From assembly GCF_001425825.1 (NCBI RefSeq), contig NZ_LMDM01000023.1, forward strand, positions 242,213-306,212: DNA of 64,000 nt. The letters are read 5' to 3'. How positions within the stretch are numbered: position 1 is the stretch's first letter; each line of letters starts with the position of its first letter. This stretch comes from Rhizobacter sp. Root1238 (GTDB lineage: Bacteria > Pseudomonadota > Gammaproteobacteria > Burkholderiales > Burkholderiaceae_C). This document shows, piece after piece, positions 21,592 through 35,008 of the stretch. Position numbers and translations under genes: made by a program. The notes beneath the pieces were generated by a model. It was not told the origin of the DNA. It did not search any database and saw nothing but the letters and a program-made list of their open reading frames with translations.

Positions 21592-21852
21592 TCAGCGGCC
21601 GGTGGTGCCGGTCGGCGTCATCATGCGGCTGGCGCCGTCGCGGATGCGCTCGGCATCGGCGCGGGCCGCATCGATTTCTTCGGGCGTCATCGGCCGGCAG
21701 GTGCCACGGCGCGCGATGTTGCTGCCGAGCGAGGTGTCGGCAGGGCACTTTGCAGGGGCGGCGGCCACTTGCTGGCCCGGCGGCTTCGGCGCCGGGTCGG
21801 AAGCACAGGCTGCCAGCAGCGCGCACAGGGCTGCCAGGGGAATCAGTCGCAT
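21592..21852 (-). CDS. Small putative lipoprotein
   Basis: 86 residues: MRLIPLAALCALLAAC is a lipoprotein signal (LLAAC). The mature part is short, with two cysteines (KCPADTSLG and GTCRPMTPEE) that could form a disulfide, and a charged helix (EEIDAARADAERIRDG). No family was recognised. There is a second ATG immediately upstream (21855) and no clear Shine-Dalgarno for either. It is on the same strand as the riboswitch, just upstream of it, so the riboswitch may be transcribed from its own promoter or by read-through. Confidence 0.6.
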   Translation of the reverse strand: MRLIPLAALCALLAACASDPAPKPPGQQVAAAPAKCPADTSLGSNIARRGTCRPMTPEEIDAARADAERIRDGASRMMTPTGTTGR

Positions 21853-21888
21853 CATGGTGAGGTGGGGGGGCTGGGAGGTTGTCGACGA

Positions 21889-21910
21889 TGCATCGCGCGG
21901 GCGCGATGCA
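21889..21910. terminator. Perfect 9-bp hairpin downstream of the toxin gene
   Basis: TGCATCGCG, loop CGGG, CGCGATGCA. It stands between the toxin gene (ends 22021, minus strand) and the small lipoprotein gene. There is no T-run; a terminator for the toxin-antitoxin transcript is plausible but not certain. Confidence 0.4.
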
Positions 21911-22020
21911 GGATCCGCAAGGATACCGGGTCGGGCTGCGCGCAGGAAACACCGTACTCGACCAAGCCGGGCAAGCGCCAGCCTTGACGCCCGGCTGCCG
22001 TCCTCGAAACGGCGAATGTG

Positions 22021-22422
22021 CTACGGCATCAGCAGCTTGGCGCCGTCGACCTTCGCCGCTTTCCTGTCGAAGGTCCACAGCGGCTCCTCCCCAGCCTGTG
22101 CGGCCAGCGCAGCATGGACGCAATCCGCAAAATCTGCCGTGCCGTCACGGTAGTGGGCCACTGCCACTTCCAGGGCGGCCTCCGACTGGAACGACAGTTC
22201 GGTCGCCGACAACAACTGCGACAGCGTGCTGACCAGATCGGGCTTGGCGACCTGGAAGTTCGATCGCAGGACCCACTCCAGTTCGAGCACGACGGTGATC
22301 GGTACGAACAAGGGTCGCCCATCGCGCGCGCAGTCGTCCAGCAACCGCATCACGATCGCGAATTGCGAATCTTCGTCCTGGATGATGTAGCGGATCAGGA
22401 CGTTGGTGTCGATCGCGGCCAT
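22021..22422 (-). CDS. PIN-domain (VapC-like) toxin
   Basis: 133 residues, PIN nuclease fold. Acidic active-site candidates are Asp5 (AIDTNVLIRY), Glu47/Glu49 (VVLELEWVL), Asp97/Asp100 (TADFADCVHA) and Asp119 (WTFDRKAAKV). PIN toxins of this type cut RNA in a metal-dependent way and are neutralised by the partner protein. The ATG overlaps the antitoxin stop (TGATG), which is typical of coupled translation of such pairs. The RNA target cannot be predicted. Confidence 0.88.
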   Translation of the reverse strand: MAAIDTNVLIRYIIQDEDSQFAIVMRLLDDCARDGRPLFVPITVVLELEWVLRSNFQVAKPDLVSTLSQLLSATELSFQSEAALEVAVAHYRDGTADFADCVHAALAAQAGEEPLWTFDRKAAKVDGAKLLMP

Positions 22423-22643
22423 CAGCGCCAGGGGTTCATGTCGTCGATGCTGACCCTCTTGCCCTTCGGCGCCTTCAGCATGCCGGCCATGTCGCGCAGC
22501 GAGCGCGTCTTGGCCCTCACGATGAGGCTGCCGTCAGCCAGCAGGTGCCACACGAGCCGCGTGCCGGCGACGGCCCCCAAACGCTCGCGAATCTCGGCCG
22601 GCACCGTTGTCTGGCCTTTGGAGGTGATCGTGGATTCCGTCAT
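22422..22643 (-). CDS. AbrB/MazE-type antitoxin
   Basis: 73 residues with an N-terminal swapped-hairpin DNA-binding domain (STITSKGQTTVPAEIRERLG), as in SpoVT/AbrB-like antitoxins, then a C-terminal segment (SLRDMAGMLKAPKGK) likely to bind the toxin. AAGGAG precedes the ATG by 8 nt. It overlaps the PIN toxin by one base. The inverted repeat CCTTAC...GTAAGG around its Shine-Dalgarno is a natural candidate for an autoregulatory operator. Confidence 0.88.
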   Translation of the reverse strand: MTESTITSKGQTTVPAEIRERLGAVAGTRLVWHLLADGSLIVRAKTRSLRDMAGMLKAPKGKRVSIDDMNPWR

Positions 22644-22652
22644 CGAATGACT

Positions 22653-22677
22653 CCTTACTGTTGGGAAAATTGTAAGG
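22653..22677. promoter_or_regulatory. Inverted repeat at the toxin-antitoxin promoter
   Basis: CCTTAC, 13-bp spacer, GTAAGG. The half next to the antitoxin gene overlaps its AAGGAG Shine-Dalgarno. Operator function is inferred from position and the known autorepression of such pairs. Confidence 0.45.
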
Positions 22678-22875
22678 CGCGCTCGACCACCGTGCCCAAC
22701 CTGTCAGTCCGCGCTCTTCTGGACATCGAGTCGTTGCCCGTCGAGGTCGACGAGGAACGATCTGGCGTGTCCGGTCACTCACGCGGCAAGATCAATCCAA
22801 TGGATCGCGTTCGCGCTGGTTGTCGTGTGGGGCGACTTCCACCTTCGAAGGATTGGAAAACACGGAAAGTGAAAC
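22678..22875. other. Intergenic region before the AT-rich gene
   Basis: About 200 bp with a GC content falling towards the histidine-phosphatase gene. No open frame, repeat or clear promoter could be supported; GGAAAG near the end is the probable ribosome-binding site of the next gene. Confidence 0.3.
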
Positions 22876-23766
22876 ATGAGACCAACTTCTGGCAGGCCTT
22901 TTATCTATTCACCCAGAAATTATGATGGTGTCAATGATGTTGAAAAAATCAACTTGCGAACTCAAGGAGGCGGTCGGTTTCTTGAGAGGGTCGAGTTTTC
23001 AGTGGCGCCTGATTTAATAGGTGCCAGCCCTGGTCAGATGGAATTTGATTTTTCTTCGTGGGATGCCAAGTCTCGGAACGGTACTCTGGTCATGATGGGG
23101 AGGCATGGTCAAACACCCTCAAATCTGCAAGGTAAAATTATCGGTTCAGAAGTTCCGGATGAGGATTTGACGGAGAAGGGGATCGTTGATGCAAATGCTC
23201 TCGCTTCAAGTATTAATCAATTGCAGGAGCAGAAAAAAATAAGCATTTCTTCCATTCATTGTTCTCCTTTGGTACGCGCCTTCCATACTGGCAAAATAAT
23301 TGGTCAGAAAACAAGCTTTAATATCCAGACACATGAGGGATTGAGGGAAATTGATTGGGGCGATGCCTCAGGGTATTCCGACAAGGCTCGCAACGAGCAG
23401 TGGGGGAGTCAAGAGGATATTTTGATGCATGAATATTCGCGGCTGTTGGAGCTCTGGGACCATCTTCCTGTCATCCCAAACGCTGAAAAATACAATGCGC
23501 TACTTGAAAGGGTTTTACGTGAGGTGCATGGGATTGTAAAAAACACCCCAGAAAACGAGAGAGAGGTGCTCCTCATCAATCATGGCAGGGTAATCAACAC
23601 CCTCATGCGGGCATGTATTTTGGAGGCAAATGACAAAAATAGAACGGAAGGGGGTGACAGAGATAAGGTGCCCTATGCGGGGAACTGCGATATGGCGGTG
23701 TTTCTGTATGACGATTCCGAGCGGGAGCCTAAGCTCGAATTTCAAGGGTTGGCTCAGTTGTCCTGA
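22876..23766 (+). CDS. Histidine phosphatase superfamily protein in an AT-rich islet
   Basis: 296 residues. The phosphoglycerate-mutase/acid-phosphatase fold is clear: catalytic RHG at 76-78 (MMGRHGQTPSN), HCSPLVRAFHTGKII with a conserved Arg, LREIDWGDASGYSD with the catalytic acid, and the second His in LINHGRVINTLM. A 70-residue N-terminal extension is unassigned. Base composition (clearly AT-richer, with AAA, ATT and TTG codons) differs sharply from every neighbour, so recent acquisition is likely. There is no signal peptide, so it should act in the cytoplasm on a phosphorylated metabolite or protein; the substrate is unknown. GGAAAG lies 7 nt before the ATG. Confidence 0.85.
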   Translation: MRPTSGRPFIYSPRNYDGVNDVEKINLRTQGGGRFLERVEFSVAPDLIGASPGQMEFDFSSWDAKSRNGTLVMMGRHGQTPSNLQGKIIGSEVPDEDLTEKGIVDANALASSINQLQEQKKISISSIHCSPLVRAFHTGKIIGQKTSFNIQTHEGLREIDWGDASGYSDKARNEQWGSQEDILMHEYSRLLELWDHLPVIPNAEKYNALLERVLREVHGIVKNTPENEREVLLINHGRVINTLMRACILEANDKNRTEGGDRDKVPYAGNCDMAVFLYDDSEREPKLEFQGLAQLS

Positions 23767-23791
23767 TGATCAACAAGTCTGCAGGACGGGC

Positions 23792-27033
<3,242 letters not shown>

Positions 27034-27034
<1 letters not shown>

Positions 27035-28620
27035 CACCGCGGCAGGCCGAGCGAGGCCCGGTAGACGCGCCGCTGGGCTTCGCGGCCGAGGCGGATCGTG
27101 ATCTCCTCGAAGTCGACGGCCGTCGCCTTCAGCGCCGCCTGCGGGCTCAGCTGGCCGGCCGCGGCCTCGGCCAGGTGCACGTCCAGCGCCTGCCAGTAGC
27201 TGAAGGCGCCCGGGATGCGCAGGTACGGGAACTGCAGCGGGTTGCTGAAGTTCTCGAAATACGCATGCAGGTAGTCGCGGACGTCGGCCTCGTTCCAGCC
27301 GGCGTCGAGGTAGGTCTCGATGCGGGCCGTGCCGTCGGGCGGCAGGAAGTGGAAGCTGCGCCCGGGGTCGATGCCGTCCCAGCCGCGCACCGCATACACC
27401 TTCGACTTCTCCTTCGTCGCCATCAGCGCGAACAGGTAGTAGGCCGCCTCCGGGGCCTTGGCGTACTTCGAGATCACGCCGGCCCACGAGCCGCCGGTGG
27501 TGTTGCCGACCAGGTTCGGCTTCGCGGTCTTGATCCAGCGGCCGGCCGGAATGCTGTAGTACGACAGCGTGCCGGGCATCGGCGCCGAGCCGATCCGCCC
27601 GCGCACCTTGCTGCCCTCGTCCTGCGCCAGCGCGCCCAGGTCGCCCCAGGTGAAAGCCAGCGCGGCGCGGCCCGACAGGAACAGGTCCCAGCTCTTGCCC
27701 AGGTCCCAGCTGAGCATGTCCTTCGGCCCGAACTGCACCAGGTCGACCAGCGCCTCGAGCGCGCGCACATGGCCCGGGCTCTCGATCAGCGGCTTCATGG
27801 TCTTCGGGTCGAACCAGTAGAGGCCGGGGTTGTCCGGGCCGATCACGAACGGCGCCGAGAACGACATGAAATGGAACATGCCCTGGGCACCGACCTTCAG
27901 GTGCAGCGTCAGCCCGTGGTCCGGCACGCCGTCGCCGTTCAGGTCCTGGCCGTTGAAGTACTCGGCCACGTCGCGGAACTGGGCCCAGGTGGCCGGCACG
28001 ACCAGCGGGTAGCCGTAGCGGGTGGCAAAGGCGGCGCGGTGCCGCGGATCGGCCAGCAGGTCGCGGCGGTAGTACATCACCTGGCCGTCGTGGTCGTTGG
28101 CGATCATGTACTTCTTGCCCGCATAGCTCAGCAGCCGCCGTGGCGCCGGCAGCACCTCGTCGATGTCCCAGGCGGGGAAGCGCGGGTCCTTGTAGAGCTT
28201 GTCGTACGAGACGATGTGGTCGCCCGCCGCCAGTTCGCCCAGCCACCACGCGCCGGCATACGCGGCGTCGTACTGGCCGGTGCCGTTGGTCAGGTCGGCC
28301 ATGAAGTGCGGGAACAGCTCCTGGTGGGTGACCTGCGCGAAATTCAACGTGGCGCCGGTGGCGGCCTCGAACTCGGCCTTCAGTTCGCCCAGCGAGCCGG
28401 CGTCGCGTTCCTTCACCATCAGCACCGTCACCCGCTGGCCGGCGAACGGGCACGCCCCCGGCTTGCACGGCGGCACGACGCGCGGCGGCACGATCGCGCC
28501 GGCTTTCACGACCGAGGTCTTGTACTCCTCCGATTTCGGCGGCTTGGCGTCCTGTGCCGAGGCCGCCAGTGCGAACGCTGCAGCGGCCGCTGCGGCGAAC
28601 CAGCCCACGATCGTGTCCAT
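27034..28620 (-). CDS. Extracellular solute-binding protein (family 1-like), SBP-1
   Basis: 528 residues with a signal peptide (ending LAASAQ). It is MalE/UgpB-like in layout: [25 protein letters not shown], and the aromatic-rich [15 protein letters not shown]. Two unusual elements are shared with the neighbouring paralogue: an N-terminal Cys pair ([10 protein letters not shown], 52-61) and a calcium-loop-like [11 protein letters not shown] (226-236), close to the DLNKDGQ calcium loop of the galactose-binding protein MglB. It ends LPR and its stop overlaps the hybrid kinase start. No ABC permease is present, so a sensory role is more likely than import. The ligand is unknown. Confidence 0.88.
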
Positions 28621-28654
28621 GCGCCTGTCCTCCTGCTGCCGGTTGCAGCCGCGC

Positions 28655-30244
28655 TCACAGCCCCAGCGACGAGCGGTACGCTCGCCGTTGCCTGTCGCGG
28701 CCGAGCCGGATGGTGATCTCTTCGAAGTCCACCGCCGCGGCCTTCAGCGCCGCTTCGGGACTCAGTTGCCCGGACGTCGCCTCCGCGAGGTGCAGGTCCA
28801 GCGCCAGCCAGTAGCTGAAGGCCCCGGGGATGCGCAGGTAGGGCAGCTGCAGCGGGTTGGTGTAGGTGTCGTGGTAGGCCCGCAGGAAGTCGCGCACGTC
28901 GGCCGTGTCCCAGCCGGCGCGCGCATAGGTCTCGATCTTGGCGGTGCCCATCGGCGGCAGGAAGTGGTAGCGCCGGCCCGGGTCGACGCCGTCCCAGCCG
29001 CGTGCGGCATAGACCTCGGACTTGGCCTGCGTGGCCATCAGCGCGAGCAGGTAGTAGGTGGCTTCCGGCGCCTTCGAGAAGCGCGAGATCACGCCGGCCC
29101 ACGAGCCGCCGGTGGTGTTGCCCACCCGGTTCGGCGTGGCGGTGCGCAGCCACTGCCGCTGCGCGATGCCGTAGTACTCGGGCACGCCGGGCAGCTGGGC
29201 CGAACCCACCTTGCCGCGCACCTTGCTGCCGGCCTGCTGGGCCAGCGCGCCCAGGTCGCCCCAGGTGACGGCCAGCGCGGCACGGCCGGCCAGGAAATGG
29301 TCCCAGCCGCGGCCCAGGTCCCAGCGCAGCATCTCCTTCGGGCCGAACTCGACCAGGCCGACCAGCACCGTCAGCGCACGCACGTGGCCGGGGCTGTCGA
29401 TCAGCGGCTTCATCGTCTGCGGGTCGAACCAGTACAGGCCGGGGTTGGCCGGCCCGATGACGAAGGGCGCCGACAGCGACATGAACTGGAACATGCCCTG
29501 CACGCCGGCCATCAGCGGCAGCACGACGCCGTGGTCGGGCTGGCCATCGCCGTTCAGGTCCTTGCCGTTGAAATAGGCCGCGACGTCGCGGAATTCGTCC
29601 CAGGTGGCCGGCACGCCGAGCGGCCGGCCGTAGGCCTTCTGGAAGGCCGCCCGGTGCAGCGGATCCTCCAGCAGGTCGCGGCGGTAGTACATCACCTGGC
29701 CGTCGTGGTCGTTGGCCACCATGTACTTGTGCCCGTCGTACTGCAGCAGGCTGCGCGGCGCCGGCAGCACCTGTTCGATGTCCCAGGCCGGGAAGCGCCG
29801 GTCCTTGTAGAAGCGGTCGTAGGGCAGCAGGTAGTTGCCTTCGACCAGCTCACCCAGCCACCACGCGCCGGCGATGCAGGCGTCGTAGGTGCCGCTGCCG
29901 GCGGTCAGGTCGGCGGTCAGGGTGCTGAAGAGTTCTTCGATCGGACGCCGCACGATCGTCAGCGTCGCGCCGGTGGCGGCCTCGAATTCGGGCTTGACTT
30001 CTTCGATCGGTGCGCCGATGGCCAGGCCATCGGTCACCAGCAGGTTGACGTGCTGTCCCGCGAACGGGCAGTGGCCGGGCGCGCACGGCGGGGCGACGCG
30101 GGGCGGTGTCTGCTCGCCGGGCCGGACCACGACCGAGTCGGATCCCTTCAGCCGGCCGAGCGGATCGCCGGCCTGCGCGAGGCCAAAGGCCCAGAGGCTT
30201 GCGGCCAGCGGCCACAAGTTCCTGCACCGACGCCATCGACGCAT
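28655..30244 (-). CDS. Extracellular solute-binding protein (family 1-like), SBP-2
   Basis: 529 residues, a close full-length paralogue of SBP-1 located 34 bp upstream of it and probably first in the operon. Signal peptide [20 protein letters not shown]. Shared elements: [30 protein letters not shown] and [14 protein letters not shown]. The start at 30244 was chosen because a signal peptide follows directly; GGAG is 14 nt upstream, so the ribosome site is weak, and the frame continues to 30334. Duplication followed by divergence suggests two ligands, or a free/bound pair, reporting to one kinase. Confidence 0.87.
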   Translation of the reverse strand: MRRWRRCRNLWPLAASLWAFGLAQAGDPLGRLKGSDSVVVRPGEQTPPRVAPPCAPGHCPFAGQHVNLLVTDGLAIGAPIEEVKPEFEAATGATLTIVRRPIEELFSTLTADLTAGSGTYDACIAGAWWLGELVEGNYLLPYDRFYKDRRFPAWDIEQVLPAPRSLLQYDGHKYMVANDHDGQVMYYRRDLLEDPLHRAAFQKAYGRPLGVPATWDEFRDVAAYFNGKDLNGDGQPDHGVVLPLMAGVQGMFQFMSLSAPFVIGPANPGLYWFDPQTMKPLIDSPGHVRALTVLVGLVEFGPKEMLRWDLGRGWDHFLAGRAALAVTWGDLGALAQQAGSKVRGKVGSAQLPGVPEYYGIAQRQWLRTATPNRVGNTTGGSWAGVISRFSKAPEATYYLLALMATQAKSEVYAARGWDGVDPGRRYHFLPPMGTAKIETYARAGWDTADVRDFLRAYHDTYTNPLQLPYLRIPGAFSYWLALDLHLAEATSGQLSPEAALKAAAVDFEEITIRLGRDRQRRAYRSSLGL

Positions 30245-30395
30245 GATCACGGCAGATCTCCAGCACTCGCCGCAAAGCCGGCTCGTGTTGCGTACTCCCT
30301 GCAGCGATCTTGCTCCGAAGTGGGGCAAATGCAATCCCCGGGCAATCCCGGCGGCCCCCCGGTTTCGAGTGGGCGGCTGCCGCGCCAGCCGGTCC

Positions 30396-31820
30396 TCAGG
30401 AGCGCGGCGGCGTCCAGCTCGAATGCCAGCCGCCGCCCATCGCCTGGATCAGCCCGATCGCCGCCAGCTGCTGGTCGACCTGCAACTGCACCAGCGCGCG
30501 CCGTGCGCTCAGCGCCGACGACTGCGCACTCGCCACTTCGAGGTAGCTGACCTGCCCGGCGCGGTAGCGGTTCAGCGTCTGCACCTCGGTGTCGTCCGCC
30601 GCCTTCGACGCCTGCGCGCGCAGCGACGCCTGCTCGGCCAGCATCCGCACCAGCGACAGCTGGTCTTCCACCGCCTGCAGCGCGGCCAGCGTCGTCTGGC
30701 GGTAGCGGGCGATGGCGGCATCGCGGCTCGCCTCGGCACCTTCCACCCGGGCGCGCGTCGCGCCGGCATCGAAGATCGTCTGCGCGACCGACAGCCCGAG
30801 CGACCACAGGTTCTGGCTCGCGTTGAAGAGCTGGCTTGCCGCGCTGCTCTGCTGCCCGTAGGAGCCGCTCAGCGACAGGCTCGGGAAGTACGCGCTGCGC
30901 GCAATGCCGATCTGCGCATTGGCCGACGCGACGCTGCGCTCGGCACCGGCGATGTCGGGCCGGCGCTGCAGCAGCTCCGACGGCACCACCAGCGGCACTG
31001 CCGGCACCGTCATCTGCCAGGCGGCGGGTGGCAGCGAGAACTGCGCCGGGGCCTTGCCCACCAGCACCGCGATCGCATGCTCGAGCACCGCACGCTGGCG
31101 GCGCAGCGTCGCCAGGTCGGCCTGCGCGTTCGCGAGCTGCGTCTGCGCCTGCAGCAGGTCGCTCTTCGGTGCGACACCCGCGTCGTAGCGGTTCTGCGTG
31201 ATCGTCTGCGAGCGGGTGAAGCTCTCGACGGTGCGCGTCACGACGTCGATCTCGGCATCGGCCTCGCGCAGCGAGAAGTAGTTGGTGGCCAGCGCCGCCT
31301 GCGCCGACAGCCGTGCCGAGGCCAGGTCGGCCTCGCTCGCCTGCGCGGTCGCGGTGGCGGTGTCGACGCCGGCTTCGAGCCTGCCCCACAGCGGCGCCTC
31401 CCAGCTCGCGCCCAGCGCCGCCTGGTAGGTGGTGCCGGTCGAGGTTCGCGCGTTGCCGCCGGAGCGCGTGGCGCCGCCGCTCAGGCTCACGCTCGGGAAG
31501 AACGACGCACGCGCCTCCTTCACCAGCGATTGCGATTGCGCATAGCCGGCCACCGCGGCCGCGATGTTCTGGTTCGACACCTCGACCTGCGCGGCCAGCG
31601 TGTTCAGCGTCTCGTCGCCGAACAGCGTCCACCAGGGGCCGCGGTCGAGCGCATCGGCCGGTGCGGCCGGCAGCCAGCCTTCCGCCGCGGCCGGCACCTC
31701 CTTGTAGCCGGCGGGCAGCGCGGTGTCCGGCACCTGGTAGCGCGGCGTCACCGAACAGCCGGCCAGCAACAACAAGGCCGCAGCGAAGGGGGTCAGTCGT
31801 GAGGTCATGCGCGAGGTCAT
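30396..31820 (-). CDS. RND efflux outer-membrane factor, NodT family lipoprotein
   Basis: 474 residues. Lipoprotein signal ending LLLAGC, then two OEP repeats typical of TolC-like channels (QVEVSNQNIAAAVAGYAQ, LLQRRPDIAGAERSVASANAQIG, RYRAGQVSYLEV). It forms the outer-membrane exit for the RND pumps encoded just upstream. The ATG at 31820 overlaps the mdtC-like stop (ATGA); a 12-bp duplication gives MTSRMTSR, so a second start four codons later is possible. It ends the mdtABC-type operon. Confidence 0.93.
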   Translation of the reverse strand: MTSRMTSRLTPFAAALLLLAGCSVTPRYQVPDTALPAGYKEVPAAAEGWLPAAPADALDRGPWWTLFGDETLNTLAAQVEVSNQNIAAAVAGYAQSQSLVKEARASFFPSVSLSGGATRSGGNARTSTGTTYQAALGASWEAPLWGRLEAGVDTATATAQASEADLASARLSAQAALATNYFSLREADAEIDVVTRTVESFTRSQTITQNRYDAGVAPKSDLLQAQTQLANAQADLATLRRQRAVLEHAIAVLVGKAPAQFSLPPAAWQMTVPAVPLVVPSELLQRRPDIAGAERSVASANAQIGIARSAYFPSLSLSGSYGQQSSAASQLFNASQNLWSLGLSVAQTIFDAGATRARVEGAEASRDAAIARYRQTTLAALQAVEDQLSLVRMLAEQASLRAQASKAADDTEVQTLNRYRAGQVSYLEVASAQSSALSARRALVQLQVDQQLAAIGLIQAMGGGWHSSWTPPRS

Positions 31821-34800
31821 GCGGTCAAGGCCGGGTCGGTGCCGCGGCTCAGGTGGCGCTCGTCGGCGCCGCGGCGGCGCAGCTTGTCGAGCAGGAGGTA
31901 GACGACCGGCGTCGTCAGCAGCGTCAGCAACTGGCTGGCGATCAGCCCGCCGATGATGGCCACGCCCAGCGGCTGGCGCAACTCGGAGCCCTCGCCGAAG
32001 CCGATCGCCAGCGGCAGCGCGCCCAGGCCCGCGGCCAGCGTCGTCATCAGGATCGGGCGGAAGCGCAGCAGGCAGGCCTCGCGCACCGCGTCGAGCGGCG
32101 ACAGCCCGCGAGAGCGCTCGGCCTCGAGCGCGAAGTCGATGATCAGGATCGCGTTCTTCTTGACGATGCCGATCAGCAGGAACACGCCGATCAGCGCAAT
32201 GATCGAGAACTCCATGCGGAACATCAGCAGCGCCAGCACCGCGCCGACCCCGGCCGACGGCAGCGTCGACAGCACCGTGATCGGGTGCACCAGGCTTTCG
32301 TACAGCACGCCGAGCACGATGTAGATCACGACGATCGCCGCCAGGATCAACAGCGGCTGCTGCGCCTGCGAATCCTGGAAGCCGCGCGCGGTGCCGGCAA
32401 AGCTGCCGCGCACGTTGGCCGGCATCGCGATGTCGGCCTCCGACTGCTTCACCGCCGCCTGCGCGTCCGACAGGCTGACGCCGTCGGGCAGGTTGAACGA
32501 CACTGTGGTCGCGAGCTCGCCGTCCTGGTGGTTGATCGAGGTCGGCGTCGCGCTTTCGGTGAAGCGCGCGAGCGTCTGCAGCGGCACCATCGTCTCCGCG
32601 GTGTTGCTCAGCGCCGAGCCGCCCGACGCGTCGCGCAGCGCCGGGTTCACCGACAGCGTCGCGGTGGTCGCGGCACCGTTGCCGGCCTTGCGCGGGATGT
32701 ACACGTCGTTCAGCGAGGTCGGGCTGCGCGTCAGGCTGCGCGCCGCCTCCATCACCACGTGGTACTGGTTCAGCTCGCCGTAGATGGTGGCCACCTGGCG
32801 CTGGCCGAAGCTGTCGTAGAGCGCGTTGTCGACATCGCGCGTCGTGATGCCCAGCCGCGCCGCGGTCGCCTTGTCGATGTCGACGAAGCTCTGCACGCCG
32901 TTGTCCTGCTGGTTGGTGTCGACGTCGGCGAGCTCTTCCTTGGTGCGCATCTGGTCGGCCAGCTTCAGCGCCCAGCTGCGCAGGTCGGCGATGTTGTCGC
33001 TCTTCAGCGTGTACTGGTAGGTCGAGTTGCTCGCGCGGCCGCCGGCCCGCAGGTCCTGCACCGGGTTCAGGAACAGCTGCACGCCGGTCACGGTGGCGAG
33101 CTGCGGGCGCAGCCGCGCGATCACCGCCTGGCCGCCGTCCTTGCGCTGGCCGACCGGCTTCAGGTTGATGAACATGAAGCCGCCGCCGGCCCGCCCGCCG
33201 CCGGTGAAACCGACCACCGTGTCGACCGCCGGGTCGGCATGGATGATGTCGACCAGCTGCTTCAGCTTGCCCTGCAGCGCCTCGAACGAGATGCTCTGGT
33301 CGGCAGCCAGCCCGCCGTTCAGCTGGCCGTTGTCCTGCTGCGGGAAGAAGCCCTTCGGCGTCGCCTGGAACAGGTAGACGTTCAGGCCGATCACCGCCAG
33401 CAGGATCAGCATCACCAGCGCCTTGCTGTGCAGCGCCCAGTCCAGGCTGTGCTCGTAGCCGCGCAGCACGCCGGCGAACACGCGCTCGGAGAAGCGCGCG
33501 ATGCGACCCGGGGGCTTCTCGGCATGGCCGCCGCGCTGAAGCAGCCAGGCGCACATCATCGGCGTGGTGGTCAGCGAGATCACCAGCGAGATCAGCACCG
33601 CGACCGACAGCGTCACCGCGAACTCGCGGAACAGCCGGCCGATCTGCCCGCTCATGAACAGCAGCGGGATGAACACCGCCACCAGCGACAGGCTGATCGA
33701 CAGCACCGTGAAGCCGACCTCGCGCGCGCCGAGCAGTGCGGCTTCGAAGCGGTCCATGCCGGCCTCGATGTGGCGGCTGGTGTTCTCCAGCACGACGATC
33801 GCGTCGTCGACGACGAAGCCGGTGGCCACCGTCAGCGCCATCAGGCTCAGGTTGTTCAGGCTGTAGCCCAGCAGGTACATCACGCCGAAGGTGCCGAGCA
33901 GCGACACCACGGTGGCCACCGCCGGCACGATGGTGGCGCGCAGGCTGCGCAGGAAGACGCTGACGACCACGACGACCAGCAGCACCGAGATCACCAGCGT
34001 GCCCTCGATCTCGCGCAGCGACGCGCGGATCGAGTTGGTGCTGTCGGAGGCCACCTGCAGCGCGATGTCGCTCGGCAGCTGCGCCTGCAGCTCGGGCAGC
34101 AGCGCGCGCACGCCGTCGACCGTCTCGATCACGTTGGCGCCGGGTTGGCGCGTCAGCAGCACGATGACGGCCGGCTGGCCGTTGAACAGGCCCAGCGTGC
34201 GGACGTTCTCGACACCGTCGCTGACCTTGGCCACGTCCGAGAGTCGCACCGCCGCGTTGTTGCGCCAGGCCACCACCAGCCCGCGGTAGTCGGCCGCGCT
34301 GCGTCCCGGCGGCGGCGTGTAGATCTGCATGCGGCGCTCGCCGTCCTCGATCGCGCCCTTGGGGCGGTTCGCGTTCGAGGCCTGGATCGCGGCGCGCACG
34401 TCTTCGGAGCTGACGCCGAAGCGGTTCAGCGCGAACGGCAGCAGCTCGACGCGCACCGCCGGCAGCGAGCCGCCGCCGAGCTCGACGTCGCCGACGCCGT
34501 CGACCTGCGCCAGCTTCTGCTGCACGATGTTCGACACCGCGTCGTAGATCTGCCCCGGCGTGCGGGTCTTCGAGGTCAGCGCGAGGATGATGATCGGCGC
34601 GTCCGACGGGTTCGCCTTGCGGTAGGTCGGGTTGCTGCGCAGCGTCGACGGCAGGTCGGCGCGCGATGCGTTGATGGCCGCCTGCACCTCGCGCGCGGCG
34701 CCGTCGATGTTGCGGCTCAGGTCGAATTGAAGCGTCACGCGGGCCGAGCCGCTGGAGCTCGACGAGGTCATCTCGTTGACGCCGGCGATCGTGCCGAGGT

Positions 34801-35008
34801 GGCGCTCCAGCGGCGTCGCGACGCTGCTGGCCATCGTGTCGGGGCTCGCGCCCGGCAGCGACGCACTGACCGAGATGGTCGGGAAATCGACCTGCGGCAG
34901 CGGCGCCACCGGCAGCACGAAGAACGCGCCGATGCCGGCCAGCGCCATGCCGATGGTCAGCAGCACCGTCGCGATCGGCCGCGTGACGAAGGGCCGGGAC
35001 AGGTTCAT
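31817..35008 (-). CDS. mdtC: RND efflux pump, MdtC-like
   Basis: 1063 residues, inner-membrane proton-driven transporter of the hydrophobe/amphiphile efflux class. The start is [17 protein letters not shown]. The TM4 region carries [13 protein letters not shown] with the paired Asp of the proton relay; [14 protein letters not shown] lies in the second half. It overlaps both the mdtB-like gene (ATGA) and the outer-membrane factor (ATGA). In E. coli MdtB and MdtC form a mixed trimer exporting bile salts, novobiocin and similar compounds; the substrates here are unknown. Confidence 0.95.
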   Translation of the reverse strand: MNLSRPFVTRPIATVLLTIGMALAGIGAFFVLPVAPLPQVDFPTISVSASLPGASPDTMASSVATPLERHLGTIAGVNEMTSSSSSGSARVTLQFDLSRNIDGAAREVQAAINASRADLPSTLRSNPTYRKANPSDAPIIILALTSKTRTPGQIYDAVSNIVQQKLAQVDGVGDVELGGGSLPAVRVELLPFALNRFGVSSEDVRAAIQASNANRPKGAIEDGERRMQIYTPPPGRSAADYRGLVVAWRNNAAVRLSDVAKVSDGVENVRTLGLFNGQPAVIVLLTRQPGANVIETVDGVRALLPELQAQLPSDIALQVASDSTNSIRASLREIEGTLVISVLLVVVVVSVFLRSLRATIVPAVATVVSLLGTFGVMYLLGYSLNNLSLMALTVATGFVVDDAIVVLENTSRHIEAGMDRFEAALLGAREVGFTVLSISLSLVAVFIPLLFMSGQIGRLFREFAVTLSVAVLISLVISLTTTPMMCAWLLQRGGHAEKPPGRIARFSERVFAGVLRGYEHSLDWALHSKALVMLILLAVIGLNVYLFQATPKGFFPQQDNGQLNGGLAADQSISFEALQGKLKQLVDIIHADPAVDTVVGFTGGGRAGGGFMFINLKPVGQRKDGGQAVIARLRPQLATVTGVQLFLNPVQDLRAGGRASNSTYQYTLKSDNIADLRSWALKLADQMRTKEELADVDTNQQDNGVQSFVDIDKATAARLGITTRDVDNALYDSFGQRQVATIYGELNQYHVVMEAARSLTRSPTSLNDVYIPRKAGNGAATTATLSVNPALRDASGGSALSNTAETMVPLQTLARFTESATPTSINHQDGELATTVSFNLPDGVSLSDAQAAVKQSEADIAMPANVRGSFAGTARGFQDSQAQQPLLILAAIVVIYIVLGVLYESLVHPITVLSTLPSAGVGAVLALLMFRMEFSIIALIGVFLLIGIVKKNAILIIDFALEAERSRGLSPLDAVREACLLRFRPILMTTLAAGLGALPLAIGFGEGSELRQPLGVAIIGGLIASQLLTLLTTPVVYLLLDKLRRRGADERHLSRGTDPALTA

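Noticed and set aside
27035..28468. N-terminal ~480-codon extension of the hybrid kinase frame
   Set aside because: It runs through SBP-1 in another frame; the TGATG overlap and the signal/membrane segment at 27034 mark the real start.
31801..31824. 12-bp duplication GAGGTCATGCGC at the start of the outer-membrane factor gene
   Set aside because: Noted in the gene entry; too short to be more than a local slippage that adds four codons (MTSRMTSR).
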